From NCBI RefSeq assembly GCF_900182815.1, contig NZ_FXUA01000003.1:558001-622000 (forward strand): 64,000 bases of DNA, given 5' to 3'. The translations under genes and the position numbers were made by a program. Below are positions 8,440 through 18,047 of this stretch, piece by piece. Within the stretch, counting starts at the first letter, position 1. The number at the start of each line of letters is the position of its first letter. Source of the stretch: Algoriphagus winogradskyi (GTDB lineage: Bacteria; Bacteroidota; Bacteroidia; Cytophagales; Cyclobacteriaceae). A model generated the notes under the pieces. It worked only from the letters and a program-made list of their open reading frames with translations. It was not told where the DNA came from and ran no database searches.

Positions 8440-10701
8440 TTAGGCTTTGGCTTTGATCAGGTTTAGTGCTGATCCGGCTTTAAACCATTCTATCTGTCCT
8501 TCATTGTAAGTATGATTTACTTGGATAGTATCAGAAGACCCATCTGAATGGTTTAGCACTACTTGCAATTGCTTACCTGGAGCAAAAGTAGTCAGGCCAA
8601 GAATATCTATAGAATCATTTTCCTGAACCAAGTCATAGTCAGCTGGATTAGCAAACGTCAATCCTAACATACCTTGCTTCTTCAAGTTAGTTTCGTGAAT
8701 TCTCGCGAAAGATTTCACCAAGATAGCTCGTACACCAAGGAATCTAGGTTCCATTGCCGCATGCTCTCTAGAAGAACCTTCTCCATAGTTTTCGTCACCT
8801 ACAACGATAGAACCGATTCCATTTGCTTTATAATCTCTCTGCGTTGCTGGAACTTCACCATATACTCCAGTCAACTGATTCTTCACGGAGTTAGTAGCAT
8901 CAGTGTAAGCATTAACAGCCCCAATAAGCATGTTATTGGAGATATTATCTAAGTGACCTCTGTATCTCAACCATGGTCCAGCCATAGAAATATGATCTGT
9001 TGTACACTTTCCTTTTGCTTTGATGAGGAGTTTTAGACCTTTCAGATCTGTACCTTCCCATGGCTTAAAGGAATCAAGCAATTGAAGACGATCTGAAGTT
9101 GGACTCACAACAACCGTGACATTAGATCCATCTTCTGCTGGCTGCTGGTAACCAGCATCTTCCACTGCAAAACCTTTAGTAGGTAGCTCAAGTCCGCTTG
9201 GCTCATCCAACATCACAGACACCCCCTCTTCATTCACTAGACTATCTGTCATAGGATTGAATGTCAAATCTCCCGCGATTGCCAATGCGGTCACGATCTC
9301 AGGAGACGCTACGAAAGAGTGAGTGTTTGGATTTCCATCCGCACGCTTTGCAAAGTTTCTGTTGAAGGATGTGATAATAGAATTTTTCTCTTGTTTCTCA
9401 GCTCCATGACGAGCCCACTGTCCGATACAAGGTCCACAAGCATTTGCAAGAACTACTCCGCCCATTTGACCGAAAGTATCCAAGAAACCATCTCTATCAA
9501 CGGTGAATCTCACCTGCTCAGACCCTGGAGTGATTGTATATTCAGATTTAGCAACAAGCTTTTTATCTACTGCTTGCTGAGCAAGTGATGCAGCTCTTGA
9601 AATATCCTCGTAAGAAGAGTTCGTACACGAGCCGATCAAACCAACTTCCAATTTTGCTGGCCAGCCGTTTTCTTTCACAGCAGCAGCAAATTTAGAAATA
9701 GGCCAAGCCAAATCAGGAGTGAATGGTCCATTCACATGAGGCTCCAATTCAGAAAGGTTGATCTCGATTACTTCGTCGAAGTAAGTAGCAGGATTAGCAT
9801 AAACCTCGTCATCACCAGTAAGGTGTTCAGCGATTCCATTTGCCAATTCAGCGACATCAGCTCTTTCTGTTGATGCTAAGTAAGCAGCTGACTTTTCATC
9901 GTATCCAAAGATTGAAGTAGTTGCCCCGATCTCAGCCCCCATGTTACAGATAGTGCCTTTTCCAGTAGCAGAAAGTGACTTAGCGCCATCCCCAAAATAT
10001 TCAACGATTGCTCCGGTTCCACCTTTTACAGTTAGAATTCCAGCTACTTTCAAAATCACATCTTTGGCCGAAGTCCAGCCAGAAAGTTTACCGGTAAGTT
10101 TTACTCCGATCAACTTAGGGAATTTCAGTTCCCAAGGAAGTCCTGCCATTACATCACATGCATCTGCTCCCCCGACACCGATAGCTACCATTCCTAGACC
10201 ACCAGCATTAGGCGTATGAGAATCCGTACCTATCATCATTCCACCGGGAAATGCATAATTTTCTAAAACTACCTGGTGAATAATACCTGCTCCTGGTTTC
10301 CAGAAACCAAGACCATATTTATTAGAAACAGAAGCCAAGAAATCATAAACTTCCTTGTTTTTGTCTTTTGCTTTGGTCAAATCCTGAACTGCACCTACTT
10401 CAGCCTGGATCAAGTGATCACAGTGTACAGTAGAAGGCACTGCTACTTGACTTTTGCCAGCTTGCATAAACTGCAGCAAAGCCATCTGTGCTGTAGCATC
10501 TTGCATTGCAACCCTATCTGGTTGAAAATCAACATAAGAAACACCACGGTCATATGCCTGTGAAGCGGCACCTTCGCTTAGGTGTGCATAAAGAATCTTT
10601 TCAGTCAAAGTAAGTGGACGCCCCACAGCCTTACGAGCTGCTTCGATACGCTCAGGGTATCTGGCATACACCTTTTTGATCATTTCAATATCAAAAGCCA
10701 T
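8440..10701 (-). CDS. Aconitate hydratase, mitochondrial type
   Basis: A 753-residue aconitase that interconverts citrate and isocitrate in the TCA cycle. The three 4Fe-4S ligands are C359 (GSCTNSS), C422 and C425 (ACGPC). The C-terminal swivel domain (about 600-750) holds [17 protein letters not shown]. Length and the N-terminal layout ([20 protein letters not shown]) fit the mitochondrial-type enzyme found in Bacteroidota, not AcnB. It is monocistronic: its own -7 element lies upstream and a strong terminator downstream. The protein starts at the ATG at 10701, close to the mapped promoter element. Confidence 0.95.
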   Translation of the reverse strand: MAFDIEMIKKVYARYPERIEAARKAVGRPLTLTEKILYAHLSEGAASQAYDRGVSYVDFQPDRVAMQDATAQMALLQFMQAGKSQVAVPSTVHCDHLIQAEVGAVQDLTKAKDKNKEVYDFLASVSNKYGLGFWKPGAGIIHQVVLENYAFPGGMMIGTDSHTPNAGGLGMVAIGVGGADACDVMAGLPWELKFPKLIGVKLTGKLSGWTSAKDVILKVAGILTVKGGTGAIVEYFGDGAKSLSATGKGTICNMGAEIGATTSIFGYDEKSAAYLASTERADVAELANGIAEHLTGDDEVYANPATYFDEVIEINLSELEPHVNGPFTPDLAWPISKFAAAVKENGWPAKLEVGLIGSCTNSSYEDISRAASLAQQAVDKKLVAKSEYTITPGSEQVRFTVDRDGFLDTFGQMGGVVLANACGPCIGQWARHGAEKQEKNSIITSFNRNFAKRADGNPNTHSFVASPEIVTALAIAGDLTFNPMTDSLVNEEGVSVMLDEPSGLELPTKGFAVEDAGYQQPAEDGSNVTVVVSPTSDRLQLLDSFKPWEGTDLKGLKLLIKAKGKCTTDHISMAGPWLRYRGHLDNISNNMLIGAVNAYTDATNSVKNQLTGVYGEVPATQRDYKANGIGSIVVGDENYGEGSSREHAAMEPRFLGVRAILVKSFARIHETNLKKQGMLGLTFANPADYDLVQENDSIDILGLTTFAPGKQLQVVLNHSDGSSDTIQVNHTYNEGQIEWFKAGSALNLIKAKA

Positions 10702-10748
10702 TGTATAGGGATTTTTTTGTTTGGTAAAAGTTTCGATTTTAACGACTG

Positions 10749-10756
10749 CAAATATA
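10749..10756 (-). promoter_or_regulatory. -7 promoter element for aconitase
   Basis: On the minus strand 10756-10749 reads TATATTTG, a perfect TAnnTTTG, about 48 bases before the aconitase ATG. No TTG lies at the ideal -33 position. The other bases of 10702-10998 are AT-rich, contain no gene, and also carry the leader of the divergent 7TM kinase gene. Confidence 0.45.
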
Positions 10757-10998
10757 GGAAGTTAGCCCAATAATCTGTAACCATTTACCCAGTGTAAAGT
10801 ATCCTTTTCCTTATTTAAAACCATTTTAGCTTTGCTTTAAATCATAGTACTTTAATAGTATTGCTTAATTTTAAGTCAAATAGTAAATAGAAGGATGAAA
10901 TTTCGAAAAACAGAAGGATAGATTTCGAAAAGGAAATAAATCTCAGCTATAATTATAGTCAGATAATATTTACTTTGCGTCAACAACTAAATATTTGA

Positions 10999-12774
10999 AT
11001 GGAGTTTATTCTCAATCCATTTTCAGTAACGCTTATTATTTCCGGATTACTTGTAGGAGCACTGTCAATTTATATCTCCGTCAAGGTAGAAGGATCTACG
11101 AGGTGGATTGCACTTACCATGCTTTGCGCGTCTATTTGGGGTTTTTTCTATGGTCTCGAACTTAGCGTGTCTACTCGGGAAGCCATATTGATTTTTATTA
11201 AACTTGAATACTTAGGAATCTCATTTTTAGGTGCCTTTTGGCTAATTTTTAGCTTGATTTACACCAGTTTTAGGACAAAATATTATCGCATTTTGCTAGT
11301 CTTAATCCTGTTGATTCCTATCCTGACTTATGTCATGGTACTGACCAATGAGTCGCATCGCCTCTTCTATAAATCAATTACGATTATTGAATCTGGCGCG
11401 CTCTCGATAGCCAACATCGAAATAGGGCCATGGTACATTGTCAATTTAATTTATACTTACATTGTATATTTACTTGGAAGCTTGATAATCTGGAGAAGAT
11501 TCCGATTTTCTGATCAGCTTTTCAAAACTCAAACTAGACTCATGTTATTAGCAGGAATTTTTCCGCTGATATTTAATCTTGTTTACCAAACCCACCTATT
11601 CAGACCATTTGAAGTTATAGATTTAACTCCTTATGCATTTTTGGTCACCTACTTAGTTTTGGGATTTGCTATCCTAAAACACCAACTTTTCAGCTTGAAA
11701 CCGATTGCTCGTACCAAAGTGATTGAGGCCATTACAAAAGGTGTTTTGGTCTTAGATTCCCAAACCCAAATTGTAGATTTCAACCCAGCTTTCTTAACCT
11801 TTCCTGAAATAGGAAGCAAGGCGAAAATTGCCCTAAAAGCGGAGGAGATTTTCGAAAATAGTCTCGATATCCTCAAATTGATCAACGAAGGGGAGGCCAA
11901 TATCATCGAGACCACGACCGGATCCAATAAAAATATGAAAGTCTTCAAAATAGAAGCCATTCCACTTTTAGACAAGAAAACAGTAAATAGTGGCTTAGTA
12001 TTACTTTTTGATGACATTACAGAACAAAAATCCATCAACCAAACTTTAAAAACCCAAAAGCAAGAACTTCAGCAACTAAATGAATTAAAGGACAAATATT
12101 TCAGTATTATTTCGCATGATCTTAAAGGACCAATTTTCGGTATCAAGGAACTGATCCACCTGACTAATTCAGGAATGGTCGCACAAGATGAATTTATGAG
12201 TATGCTGCCAGAAGTTTCCAGAAACATGGAACAGGTTGCAATGCTATTAGAAAATCTTTTAGCTTGGTCTAGCTCTCAGCTAAAAGGAGGTGAAATGGTA
12301 AAGCCCCAGGAATTTGATATTCATAAAATCCTGGAGCAGCAAAAGAGTATTTTGGAACGAATAGCTAATGAAAAGCATATAGAAATTGAAATAAAAGCCA
12401 ACGCAAACGCAAAGGTCATCGCAGATAAAAACATGATTGAATTAGCACTCAGAAACATAATGAGTAACTCAATTAAGTTTTCCAAGAAAGGAGGAAAAAT
12501 CAAAATCTCCACTCACGATGAATTAGGCTTAGTAAAGATTTGCATTGAAGATTACGGAAAAGGAATTTCCTCCGAAAATCTTGCGAAAATAAATGAAGGA
12601 ATATCCTTTACTACAGTAGGAGAAAACAATGAGTCTGGAACTGGGCTCGGCCTTATTTTAGTAAAGGAATATATTCAAAAAAATCATGGGTCAGTCGAAG
12701 TTTCTTCACAGCAAGGAAAGGGCACCAAATTCTGCATCAAACTCCCCAAAAGTCAAGAGGATAAACTCTTATAA
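10999..12774 (+). CDS. Membrane sensor histidine kinase with N-terminal 7TM domain
   Basis: A 591-residue sensor kinase. Residues 1-225 contain seven hydrophobic helices of the histidine-kinase N-terminal 7TM type. They are followed by a PAS domain (about 235-335), a short coiled coil (QTLKTQKQELQQLNELKD), HisKA with phosphoacceptor H373 (SIISHDLKGPIFG) and HATPase_c with LRNIMSNSIKF, EDYGKGIS and GTGLGL. There is no receiver domain and no adjacent response regulator, so its partner is elsewhere. It is transcribed away from aconitase. Its stop codon overlaps the end of the acyl-CoA reductase gene on the other strand by 6 bases. Confidence 0.9.
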   Translation: MEFILNPFSVTLIISGLLVGALSIYISVKVEGSTRWIALTMLCASIWGFFYGLELSVSTREAILIFIKLEYLGISFLGAFWLIFSLIYTSFRTKYYRILLVLILLIPILTYVMVLTNESHRLFYKSITIIESGALSIANIEIGPWYIVNLIYTYIVYLLGSLIIWRRFRFSDQLFKTQTRLMLLAGIFPLIFNLVYQTHLFRPFEVIDLTPYAFLVTYLVLGFAILKHQLFSLKPIARTKVIEAITKGVLVLDSQTQIVDFNPAFLTFPEIGSKAKIALKAEEIFENSLDILKLINEGEANIIETTTGSNKNMKVFKIEAIPLLDKKTVNSGLVLLFDDITEQKSINQTLKTQKQELQQLNELKDKYFSIISHDLKGPIFGIKELIHLTNSGMVAQDEFMSMLPEVSRNMEQVAMLLENLLAWSSSQLKGGEMVKPQEFDIHKILEQQKSILERIANEKHIEIEIKANANAKVIADKNMIELALRNIMSNSIKFSKKGGKIKISTHDELGLVKICIEDYGKGISSENLAKINEGISFTTVGENNESGTGLGLILVKEYIQKNHGSVEVSSQQGKGTKFCIKLPKSQEDKLL

Positions 12775-13773
12775 TGACAAAAGAAAAGCCATTGTATCTA
12801 CCTCATCAGCGTACTCCCATGGCTCAGGAGTTTGCGCATCACCAAAAGGCACAAGACCATTTCCATTGCCTACTACACATTGAATTTTTTCTTTCAATCC
12901 ATCCAATTTTTTCGCCAATTGCTCCTCATTTGAATAAACTTCGTAAAAAAGAACTGCTATGGGAGATACCAAATCCTCACTTTCCTTGAGGAGCAAAAAT
13001 CCATTATCAAGATGATCTTCCAGATTGACTAGATATATAGATTTGTTGTAATCATAATTGTTATGGTACTTGTGATGCGTCCCAACCGATGCATAAATCT
13101 CCAATGCTCCAAGCAAATCTTGGAGTTGATCTATAGATTTTACATAGATTTTTGAAACGTTTCTGCAGCCTAGTCCATAATATTGAAAAATATCCTTTCC
13201 TAAATTGACGTAATCCTCAGTGGTTTCACTCCCTTTCAAAACAGCTACAGAGGTTCTGTTCTGACGGATAACATGTGGATATTTCCCAAAATAGTAATTG
13301 AAATAGCGAGATGAATTATCACTGCCAGTTGCGATATAAGCATCCATTCCCTTTAGCATTTCTTCTATGCGAACTTGCAACTCAAATCTAGCCTCAATTT
13401 CAAATAGCTTTTTCAAGAGCCATTTCATGAATATTTCATCAGAGGAACTTAACTTAATAACAGCTAGATGACCTGAAAGAATCACACACATTAGGTCATG
13501 AAACCCCACTCCAGGAATGTTTCCCGCCAGCATTAAGCCAATTGATTTTGGATTTTCAATCTCCTTCAACTCATAGATAGAAAGCCATGCGTCTAACTTT
13601 TCAGGTGCGAGCATAAAAGCAATTCCCTCAAGGGCTGACTCCATGGATTCTTTTGTAAACCAGTTATTATTATTCTCAGCTCTCCACAGCAGCTCATCCT
13701 TCTCTTCGAGGCTTAAGTTGACTATAGCTTCTCCTAGTTTGACAAATGCAGATATACGTTCAGCTGGCTTCAT
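12769..13773 (-). CDS. LuxC-like acyl-CoA reductase family protein
   Basis: A 334-residue member of the LuxC/acyl-CoA reductase branch of the aldehyde dehydrogenase superfamily, somewhat shorter than LuxC itself (about 480). The expected nucleophile is C203 in YYGLGCRNVSK, and NIPGVGFHDL (85-94) is the conserved nucleotide-side loop. LuxC reduces acyl groups to aldehydes with NADPH. No luxD, luxE, luxA or luxB gene is present, so a light-emitting role is not suggested. It is divergent from a ferredoxin gene 139 bases away, a plausible redox partnership that the sequence does not prove. Its 3' end overlaps the 7TM kinase gene. Confidence 0.75.
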   Translation of the reverse strand: MKPAERISAFVKLGEAIVNLSLEEKDELLWRAENNNNWFTKESMESALEGIAFMLAPEKLDAWLSIYELKEIENPKSIGLMLAGNIPGVGFHDLMCVILSGHLAVIKLSSSDEIFMKWLLKKLFEIEARFELQVRIEEMLKGMDAYIATGSDNSSRYFNYYFGKYPHVIRQNRTSVAVLKGSETTEDYVNLGKDIFQYYGLGCRNVSKIYVKSIDQLQDLLGALEIYASVGTHHKYHNNYDYNKSIYLVNLEDHLDNGFLLLKESEDLVSPIAVLFYEVYSNEEQLAKKLDGLKEKIQCVVGNGNGLVPFGDAQTPEPWEYADEVDTMAFLLSL

Positions 13774-13861
13774 AATATAGATTTAAAGAGGCAAATTTAG
13801 CCTTTTTGCAAAGAAGCAACCGTAGAATTGAATTAAATTAGTTAGTGTGACAACTTTTTTA

Positions 13862-13892
13862 TTGCCTTACAGTTTTAAGGTTATTACTTTTG
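13862..13892 (+). promoter_or_regulatory. Consensus Bacteroidota promoter for the ferredoxin gene
   Basis: TTG at 13862-13864, a 20-base spacer, then TACTTTTG at 13885-13892, which matches TAnnTTTG perfectly. The ferredoxin ATG lies 20 bases downstream at 13913. Confidence 0.7.
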
Positions 13893-13912
13893 GACTTTAA
13901 ATAATTGAAGTT

Positions 13913-14260
13913 ATGGCTATAATGATTACCGACGAATGCATCAACTGTGGTGCATGCGAACCAGAATGCCCAAACACTGCGATCTATGAAGGTGGCGTAG
14001 AGTGGACTTGGGGAGGCGGTACTACTTTAAATGAAGTGACATTAGAAGACGGTACTGTAATAGATGCAAATGAAAAACAAGAGCCGGTTTCAGACGAATT
14101 CTACTACATTGTTACAGATAAATGCACCGAGTGCAATGGCTTTCACGAAGAGCCACAGTGTGCGGCGGTATGTCCTGTAGATTGCTGCGTAGACGACCCT
14201 GACCACCGCGAAACCGAGGAGGCTTTATTGGCTAAAAAAGCCTTGATGCACGGCGAATAA
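13913..14260 (+). CDS. 2[4Fe-4S] ferredoxin-type electron carrier
   Basis: A 115-residue soluble protein with two 4Fe-4S cluster motifs. The first is C9, C12, C15, C19 ([12 protein letters not shown]). The second uses C71, C74, C83 and C87 (KCTECNGF...[12 protein letters not shown]). An acidic insert of about 50 residues separates them, and the second motif has a longer CxxC-x8-C spacing like that of the YfhL/NifF-associated class of bacterial ferredoxins. It should carry electrons in the cytoplasm. It is transcribed alone from a consensus promoter, divergently from the acyl-CoA reductase. Confidence 0.9.
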   Translation: MAIMITDECINCGACEPECPNTAIYEGGVEWTWGGGTTLNEVTLEDGTVIDANEKQEPVSDEFYYIVTDKCTECNGFHEEPQCAAVCPVDCCVDDPDHRETEEALLAKKALMHGE

Positions 14261-14419
14261 GCAGATTCACACCAAAATATTCTTTAAACTTCAGAGGGTT
14301 TTAACCTAATTATCCTACTTATTGGATAAAATAAAGAAGGTCTGGCTTGAAAACTCAGTTCTAAATGTTTTATCTTGGATTGAATTTTAAACAACCTTAT
14401 ACTTATAACATAAAGAATT

Positions 14420-14743
14420 GTGGACGATCAAAGAGGCTATGACAGAGAGGAGATTTTCTCCAAAAAAGTAAAAGCGGGCAAAAGAACGTATTTTTTCGAC
14501 GTTAAATCTACTCGCTCAAATGATTATTACTTGACTATTACTGAAAGTAAGAGAAAGGTAAACGGAGAAAATTTTACGTATGAAAAGCATAAGATCTTTC
14601 TCTATAAAGAAGATTTCTTCAAATTCGTGGAAGCACTAAATGAATCTGTTGATTACGTTAAAAATGACCTTCTTCCAGATGTAGATTTCGAGCAGTATGA
14701 GAAAGAAGAGTCTGAATATAATGATGAACTGAAGTGGGAATAA
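14420..14743 (+). CDS. PUR-alpha-like DNA/RNA-binding protein (DUF3276)
   Basis: A 107-residue protein of the bacterial PUR family (DUF3276), with the family hallmark EEIFSKKVKAGKRTYFFDVK followed by DYYLTITESK. Crystal structures of relatives show a single PUR repeat that dimerises and binds single-stranded nucleic acid. The start is a GTG at 14420 directly before DDQRGYDREE, and the family's start position supports it. It is a single-gene unit; no clear -33/-7 promoter was found in the 159-base leader. Confidence 0.85.
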   Translation: MDDQRGYDREEIFSKKVKAGKRTYFFDVKSTRSNDYYLTITESKRKVNGENFTYEKHKIFLYKEDFFKFVEALNESVDYVKNDLLPDVDFEQYEKEESEYNDELKWE

Positions 14744-14832
14744 ATTGACTGGATTCATCAGTTTTATAGTTTCAATATAGAGAAATGGTATATTAGAGGA
14801 GGCAGATTTGTCTCCTTTTCTTATTTCAGAAT

Positions 14833-15918
14833 ATGCAGCGATTTTTCATTTATCTCATTTTATCCATTGCGGTATTCTTGCTGTTTGGTTGGTATTTCTC
14901 AAACATCACGCTTTACCTGATCATTTCCTTGATACTAGCAGCACTCCTGCGACCATTAACTAATCAATTAAATGATTTCCACCTCTTAGGACAGCATATT
15001 CCTAGATGGTCAGCTATTCTCTTATCCTACTCAGCGATAATTCTTTTAATAGTATTACTAAGCTTTCTATTTTTCCCACTTATTAATAACCAAATAATCA
15101 TCCTCAGTGAACTAGATTTGGACGGCATTTATGAGCAAGTCCAGCTTCCGGTGGGTAGAGTGGAAGGTTTTCTTTTGAGGCACGAATTATTGGAAGGTCA
15201 ACCCGGCTACTTATTTGGCAGCTTGAAGACAAGTATGATAGAAATGATCAAAGAATTTGACTTCACTTCATTTATTGGCGGCGTAATAAATACTACAAGT
15301 AGTCTTTTTATTGGCACGATGGCTATTGCCTTTATCAGTTTTTTCCTTCTTCTGGAAAATGGCTTACTGCGTAGAAATCTATTGAATTTGATTCCAAACC
15401 CTTATTTTGAACTTTCAGTAGCGACATTCACAAAAGTAGAAAAGCTGTTATCAAATTACCTTTCAGGGCTATTATTGCAAATGCTGGCCATTTTCTCATT
15501 AGCTAGTTTTGGGCTCACCATTATGGGTGTGGAGTATGCGTTGACTATCGCTCTATTTGCAGCTGTAGCAAATCTCATTCCCTACGCAGGTCCACTATTA
15601 GGTGCGTTATTCGGTATTATTGTGGGGATTTCTTCAGGAACTTTTGAAACAAACACCGAATTAAATTACCTAATAATCAAGATCCTTTCAGTCTTTGGCC
15701 TCGTTCAGATTACTGACAACATATTTCTGCAGCCATTGATATTTTCTAAATCTGTAAAAGCACATCCCCTTGAAATATTTGTTGTTATCTTTGCCGGGGC
15801 AAAAATCGCCGGAGTAGTCGGGATGATTTTTGCTATACCGGTTTATACGATCTTTAGAGTGTTTATTTTAGAGTTCTATAAAGGGTATAAATCATACAGA
15901 ATATTTCAAATAAAATAA
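14833..15918 (+). CDS. AI-2E family transporter
   Basis: A 361-residue polytopic membrane protein, the second AI-2E-family permease in the window and distinct in sequence from the one at 3912. Two N-terminal helix pairs, a soluble middle (about 90-150) and a C-terminal helical block are present. The typical motifs are AVANLIPYAGPLLGALFG and DNIFLQPLIFSKSVKAHPLEIF. The exported solute is unknown. It lies only 7 bases upstream of ychF, so the two are probably co-transcribed. Confidence 0.85.
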   Translation: MQRFFIYLILSIAVFLLFGWYFSNITLYLIISLILAALLRPLTNQLNDFHLLGQHIPRWSAILLSYSAIILLIVLLSFLFFPLINNQIIILSELDLDGIYEQVQLPVGRVEGFLLRHELLEGQPGYLFGSLKTSMIEMIKEFDFTSFIGGVINTTSSLFIGTMAIAFISFFLLLENGLLRRNLLNLIPNPYFELSVATFTKVEKLLSNYLSGLLLQMLAIFSLASFGLTIMGVEYALTIALFAAVANLIPYAGPLLGALFGIIVGISSGTFETNTELNYLIIKILSVFGLVQITDNIFLQPLIFSKSVKAHPLEIFVVIFAGAKIAGVVGMIFAIPVYTIFRVFILEFYKGYKSYRIFQIK

Positions 15919-15925
15919 TTAATTA

Positions 15926-17023
15926 ATGGCATTACAATGTGGCATTGTTGGACTTCCAAACGTTGGGAAATCCACTCTGTTTAATGCGCTTTCGAGTGCG
16001 AAAGCTGAGGCAGCAAACTTCCCTTTTTGCACGATTGAGCCGAATGTGGGTGTTGTTACTGTTCCAGACAAAAGACTGCAAATCCTTGAAGAACTTGTGA
16101 ATCCAAACAGAGTTCTTCCTACAGTGATTGAATTCGTCGATATTGCTGGGCTTGTAAAAGGTGCCAGCAAAGGAGAAGGTCTGGGGAACAAATTTCTTGC
16201 AAATATACGCGAAGTCGATGCTATTATTCACGTAATAAGATGCTTTGACGATGAAAACATCGTCCACGTAGCTGGAGGAGTAGACCCGATATTTGATAAG
16301 GAAGTAATTGATACTGAGCTTCAATTGAAAGATTTGGAATCAGTAGATAAGAAAATCCAGAAAACAGAAAAAGTAGCTAAAGCTGGTGATGCAAAAGCAA
16401 AAAAAGAATTGGAAACTCTTTTGCAATTCAAACAAGCACTTACCAATGGCAAGAATGCTAGATCTGTCGATGTAGAAAAAGAGGACTTGGAAGCAGTTCG
16501 GGATTTACATTTGCTTACTATCAAACCTGTGATCTATGTGGCGAATGTAGATGAAGAAAGTTTGCAGGCGGGCAACCAGTATGTAGATAAGCTGAAGGAA
16601 GAAGTGAAAGATGAAAATGCGGAAGTAATCATCCTATGTGCGGCAATAGAAGCTCAAATCGCAGAATTTGATGACCCGGAAGAGAAGGAAATGTTCTTGG
16701 GTGAATACGGTTTGGAAGAAAGCGGATTAAACAAATTAATCAGTGGTGCGTACTCATTATTAGACCTGATCACTTATTTCACAGCTGGTGTACAAGAGGT
16801 CAGAGCCTGGACCATCAAAAAAGGTTGGAAAGCTCCTGCAGCAGCTGGAGTAATTCATACAGATTTTGAAAGAGGGTTCATCAAAGCTGAAGTGATCAAA
16901 TTACCTGAATATCAGAAATTCAAGACTGAAGCAGCATGTAGAGAAAATGGAAAAATAGCTATCGAGGGCAAAGAATACGTAGTTCAAGATGGTGACATTA
17001 TGCATTTTAGGTTCAATGTGTAA
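15926..17023 (+). CDS. ychF: Redox-regulated ATPase YchF (Obg family)
   Basis: A 365-residue protein, the normal size for YchF/OLA1. The P-loop GLPNVGKST lies at 8-16, the switch region follows as [17 protein letters not shown], and NVDEE replaces the NKxD motif. That replacement explains the family's ATP preference over GTP. A coiled-coil insert (about 130-200) and a C-terminal TGS domain (about 280-362, [13 protein letters not shown]) complete the fold. YchF binds ribosomes and modulates translation and oxidative stress responses. It sits 7 bases behind an AI-2E permease gene and 97 bases ahead of the Cas6-like gene. Confidence 0.97.
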   Translation: MALQCGIVGLPNVGKSTLFNALSSAKAEAANFPFCTIEPNVGVVTVPDKRLQILEELVNPNRVLPTVIEFVDIAGLVKGASKGEGLGNKFLANIREVDAIIHVIRCFDDENIVHVAGGVDPIFDKEVIDTELQLKDLESVDKKIQKTEKVAKAGDAKAKKELETLLQFKQALTNGKNARSVDVEKEDLEAVRDLHLLTIKPVIYVANVDEESLQAGNQYVDKLKEEVKDENAEVIILCAAIEAQIAEFDDPEEKEMFLGEYGLEESGLNKLISGAYSLLDLITYFTAGVQEVRAWTIKKGWKAPAAAGVIHTDFERGFIKAEVIKLPEYQKFKTEAACRENGKIAIEGKEYVVQDGDIMHFRFNV

Positions 17024-17120
17024 CATATTCTCAAAAAAATTGATAATTTTGTAATTGCTTATTCACCCAATACGTTACAATTTTATCTTATTTATTGTCT
17101 CATTTTATTTTTAATTTACC

Positions 17121-18011
17121 GTGAGAGTTAGACTAATATTTTCCCTAAAAAACAAGGGTTCTTACCTGCCTTTTCACCACCAGTATATTCTGGCACAATT
17201 CCTTAAAGGACTTATTGTGAAAGGTGGAAGAGAAGAGTTTTACAACTATAACTACTTCAATTTCTCCGGTCTGAAAGGCCAGACTAAAGTAAGTAGAAGT
17301 GGATTGCACTACTATTCCAGTTTAGTAACCCTAGTATTATCTTCACAAAGTGAAGACTTCATGGACTATCTGCTAGAGCAGGTTTTTGCCACCCCAAAAA
17401 TCGAACTTGGCAACCTAATTATGGTCCCTGAGTACACTGAAATTGAAGTTGAACCAGTTTTGGAGACATCAAACAAGTTTGTTTGTATTTCCCCATTGGT
17501 ATTGATCACTCCTGCCTTCAACGAGGAAGCAGGTAAGCGCTTCATTAGTCCGGATAGCGATGAGTTCTCCGATTTACTTTACGAATCTACGCTTACCAGA
17601 ATGGAAAGATCTGGCTGGTACACTCCTGAGCAAATGGAAACCTTCTACAAATTCCAGGTAGTTCCTGATATGGTTTATGTGAATAAACTTAAGGAAGCTC
17701 AGAAGAAATTTGCTAGAATCTATGCCGTTTACGACATGGATGTAAAATATGAAGTGAGAGGATACACGCTTCCAATCACCTTATATGCTGCTCCTGAAGT
17801 TCAGGACTTCGTGTTCAAATGTGGTCTAGGAGCGTTTACTCACAAAGGTTTTGGAATGCTAGATTTGGCTAATCATCCAGCTGGTCCGAGAACTACAACA
17901 TACAAATTCAAAAGAGAAGGTTTTGTGCCTTACAAGCCAAGTGAGCGCGTTCGCGAGAATGTCGCACCACCTGCAGATGAAGACAAAGAATCAACTTCTG
18001 AAGAATCATAA
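17121..18011 (+). CDS. Stand-alone Cas6-like CRISPR RNA endoribonuclease
   Basis: A 296-residue protein with the Cas6 architecture. The first RRM-like domain starts RVRLIFSL, followed by LPFHHQYILAQFL where Cas6 proteins carry LPlnYqYpL; H19 and H20 are possible active-site residues. The linker has ISPLVLITPAF. The C-terminal domain carries the diagnostic Gly-rich loop GLGAFTHKGFGML (235-247). Cas6 cleaves CRISPR repeat transcripts into guide RNAs. No other cas gene and no repeat array exist in the 64 kb. It starts with GTG and is preceded by 97 AT-rich bases after ychF. A bidirectional terminator follows at once. Base composition does not differ visibly from the neighbours. The C-terminal 30 residues are charged and nonconserved. 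Confidence 0.75.
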   Translation: MRVRLIFSLKNKGSYLPFHHQYILAQFLKGLIVKGGREEFYNYNYFNFSGLKGQTKVSRSGLHYYSSLVTLVLSSQSEDFMDYLLEQVFATPKIELGNLIMVPEYTEIEVEPVLETSNKFVCISPLVLITPAFNEEAGKRFISPDSDEFSDLLYESTLTRMERSGWYTPEQMETFYKFQVVPDMVYVNKLKEAQKKFARIYAVYDMDVKYEVRGYTLPITLYAAPEVQDFVFKCGLGAFTHKGFGMLDLANHPAGPRTTTYKFKREGFVPYKPSERVRENVAPPADEDKESTSEES

Positions 18012-18045
18012 AAAAATCCCTTCCGTATTTCGGAAGGGATTTTTC
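18011..18045. terminator. Bidirectional terminator between cas6-like gene and T9SS plug gene
   Basis: A 10-bp inverted repeat, ATCCCTTCCG (18017-18026) and CGGAAGGGAT (18032-18041), has a 5-base loop. An A-run lies on the left and a T-run on the right, so it serves both converging genes. Confidence 0.85.
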
Positions 18046-18047
18046 TT

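Noticed and set aside
12769..13773. Bioluminescence operon
   Set aside because: Only a LuxC-like reductase is present; luxA, luxB, luxD and luxE are absent.
3912..15918. Quorum-sensing locus from two AI-2E family permeases
   Set aside because: The genes are about 10 kb apart in unrelated contexts, and the family exports varied solutes; no LuxS or receptor gene was seen.
15932..16324. Minus-strand 130-residue ORF inside ychF
   Set aside because: It overlaps a universally conserved gene on the other strand and has no recognisable motif.
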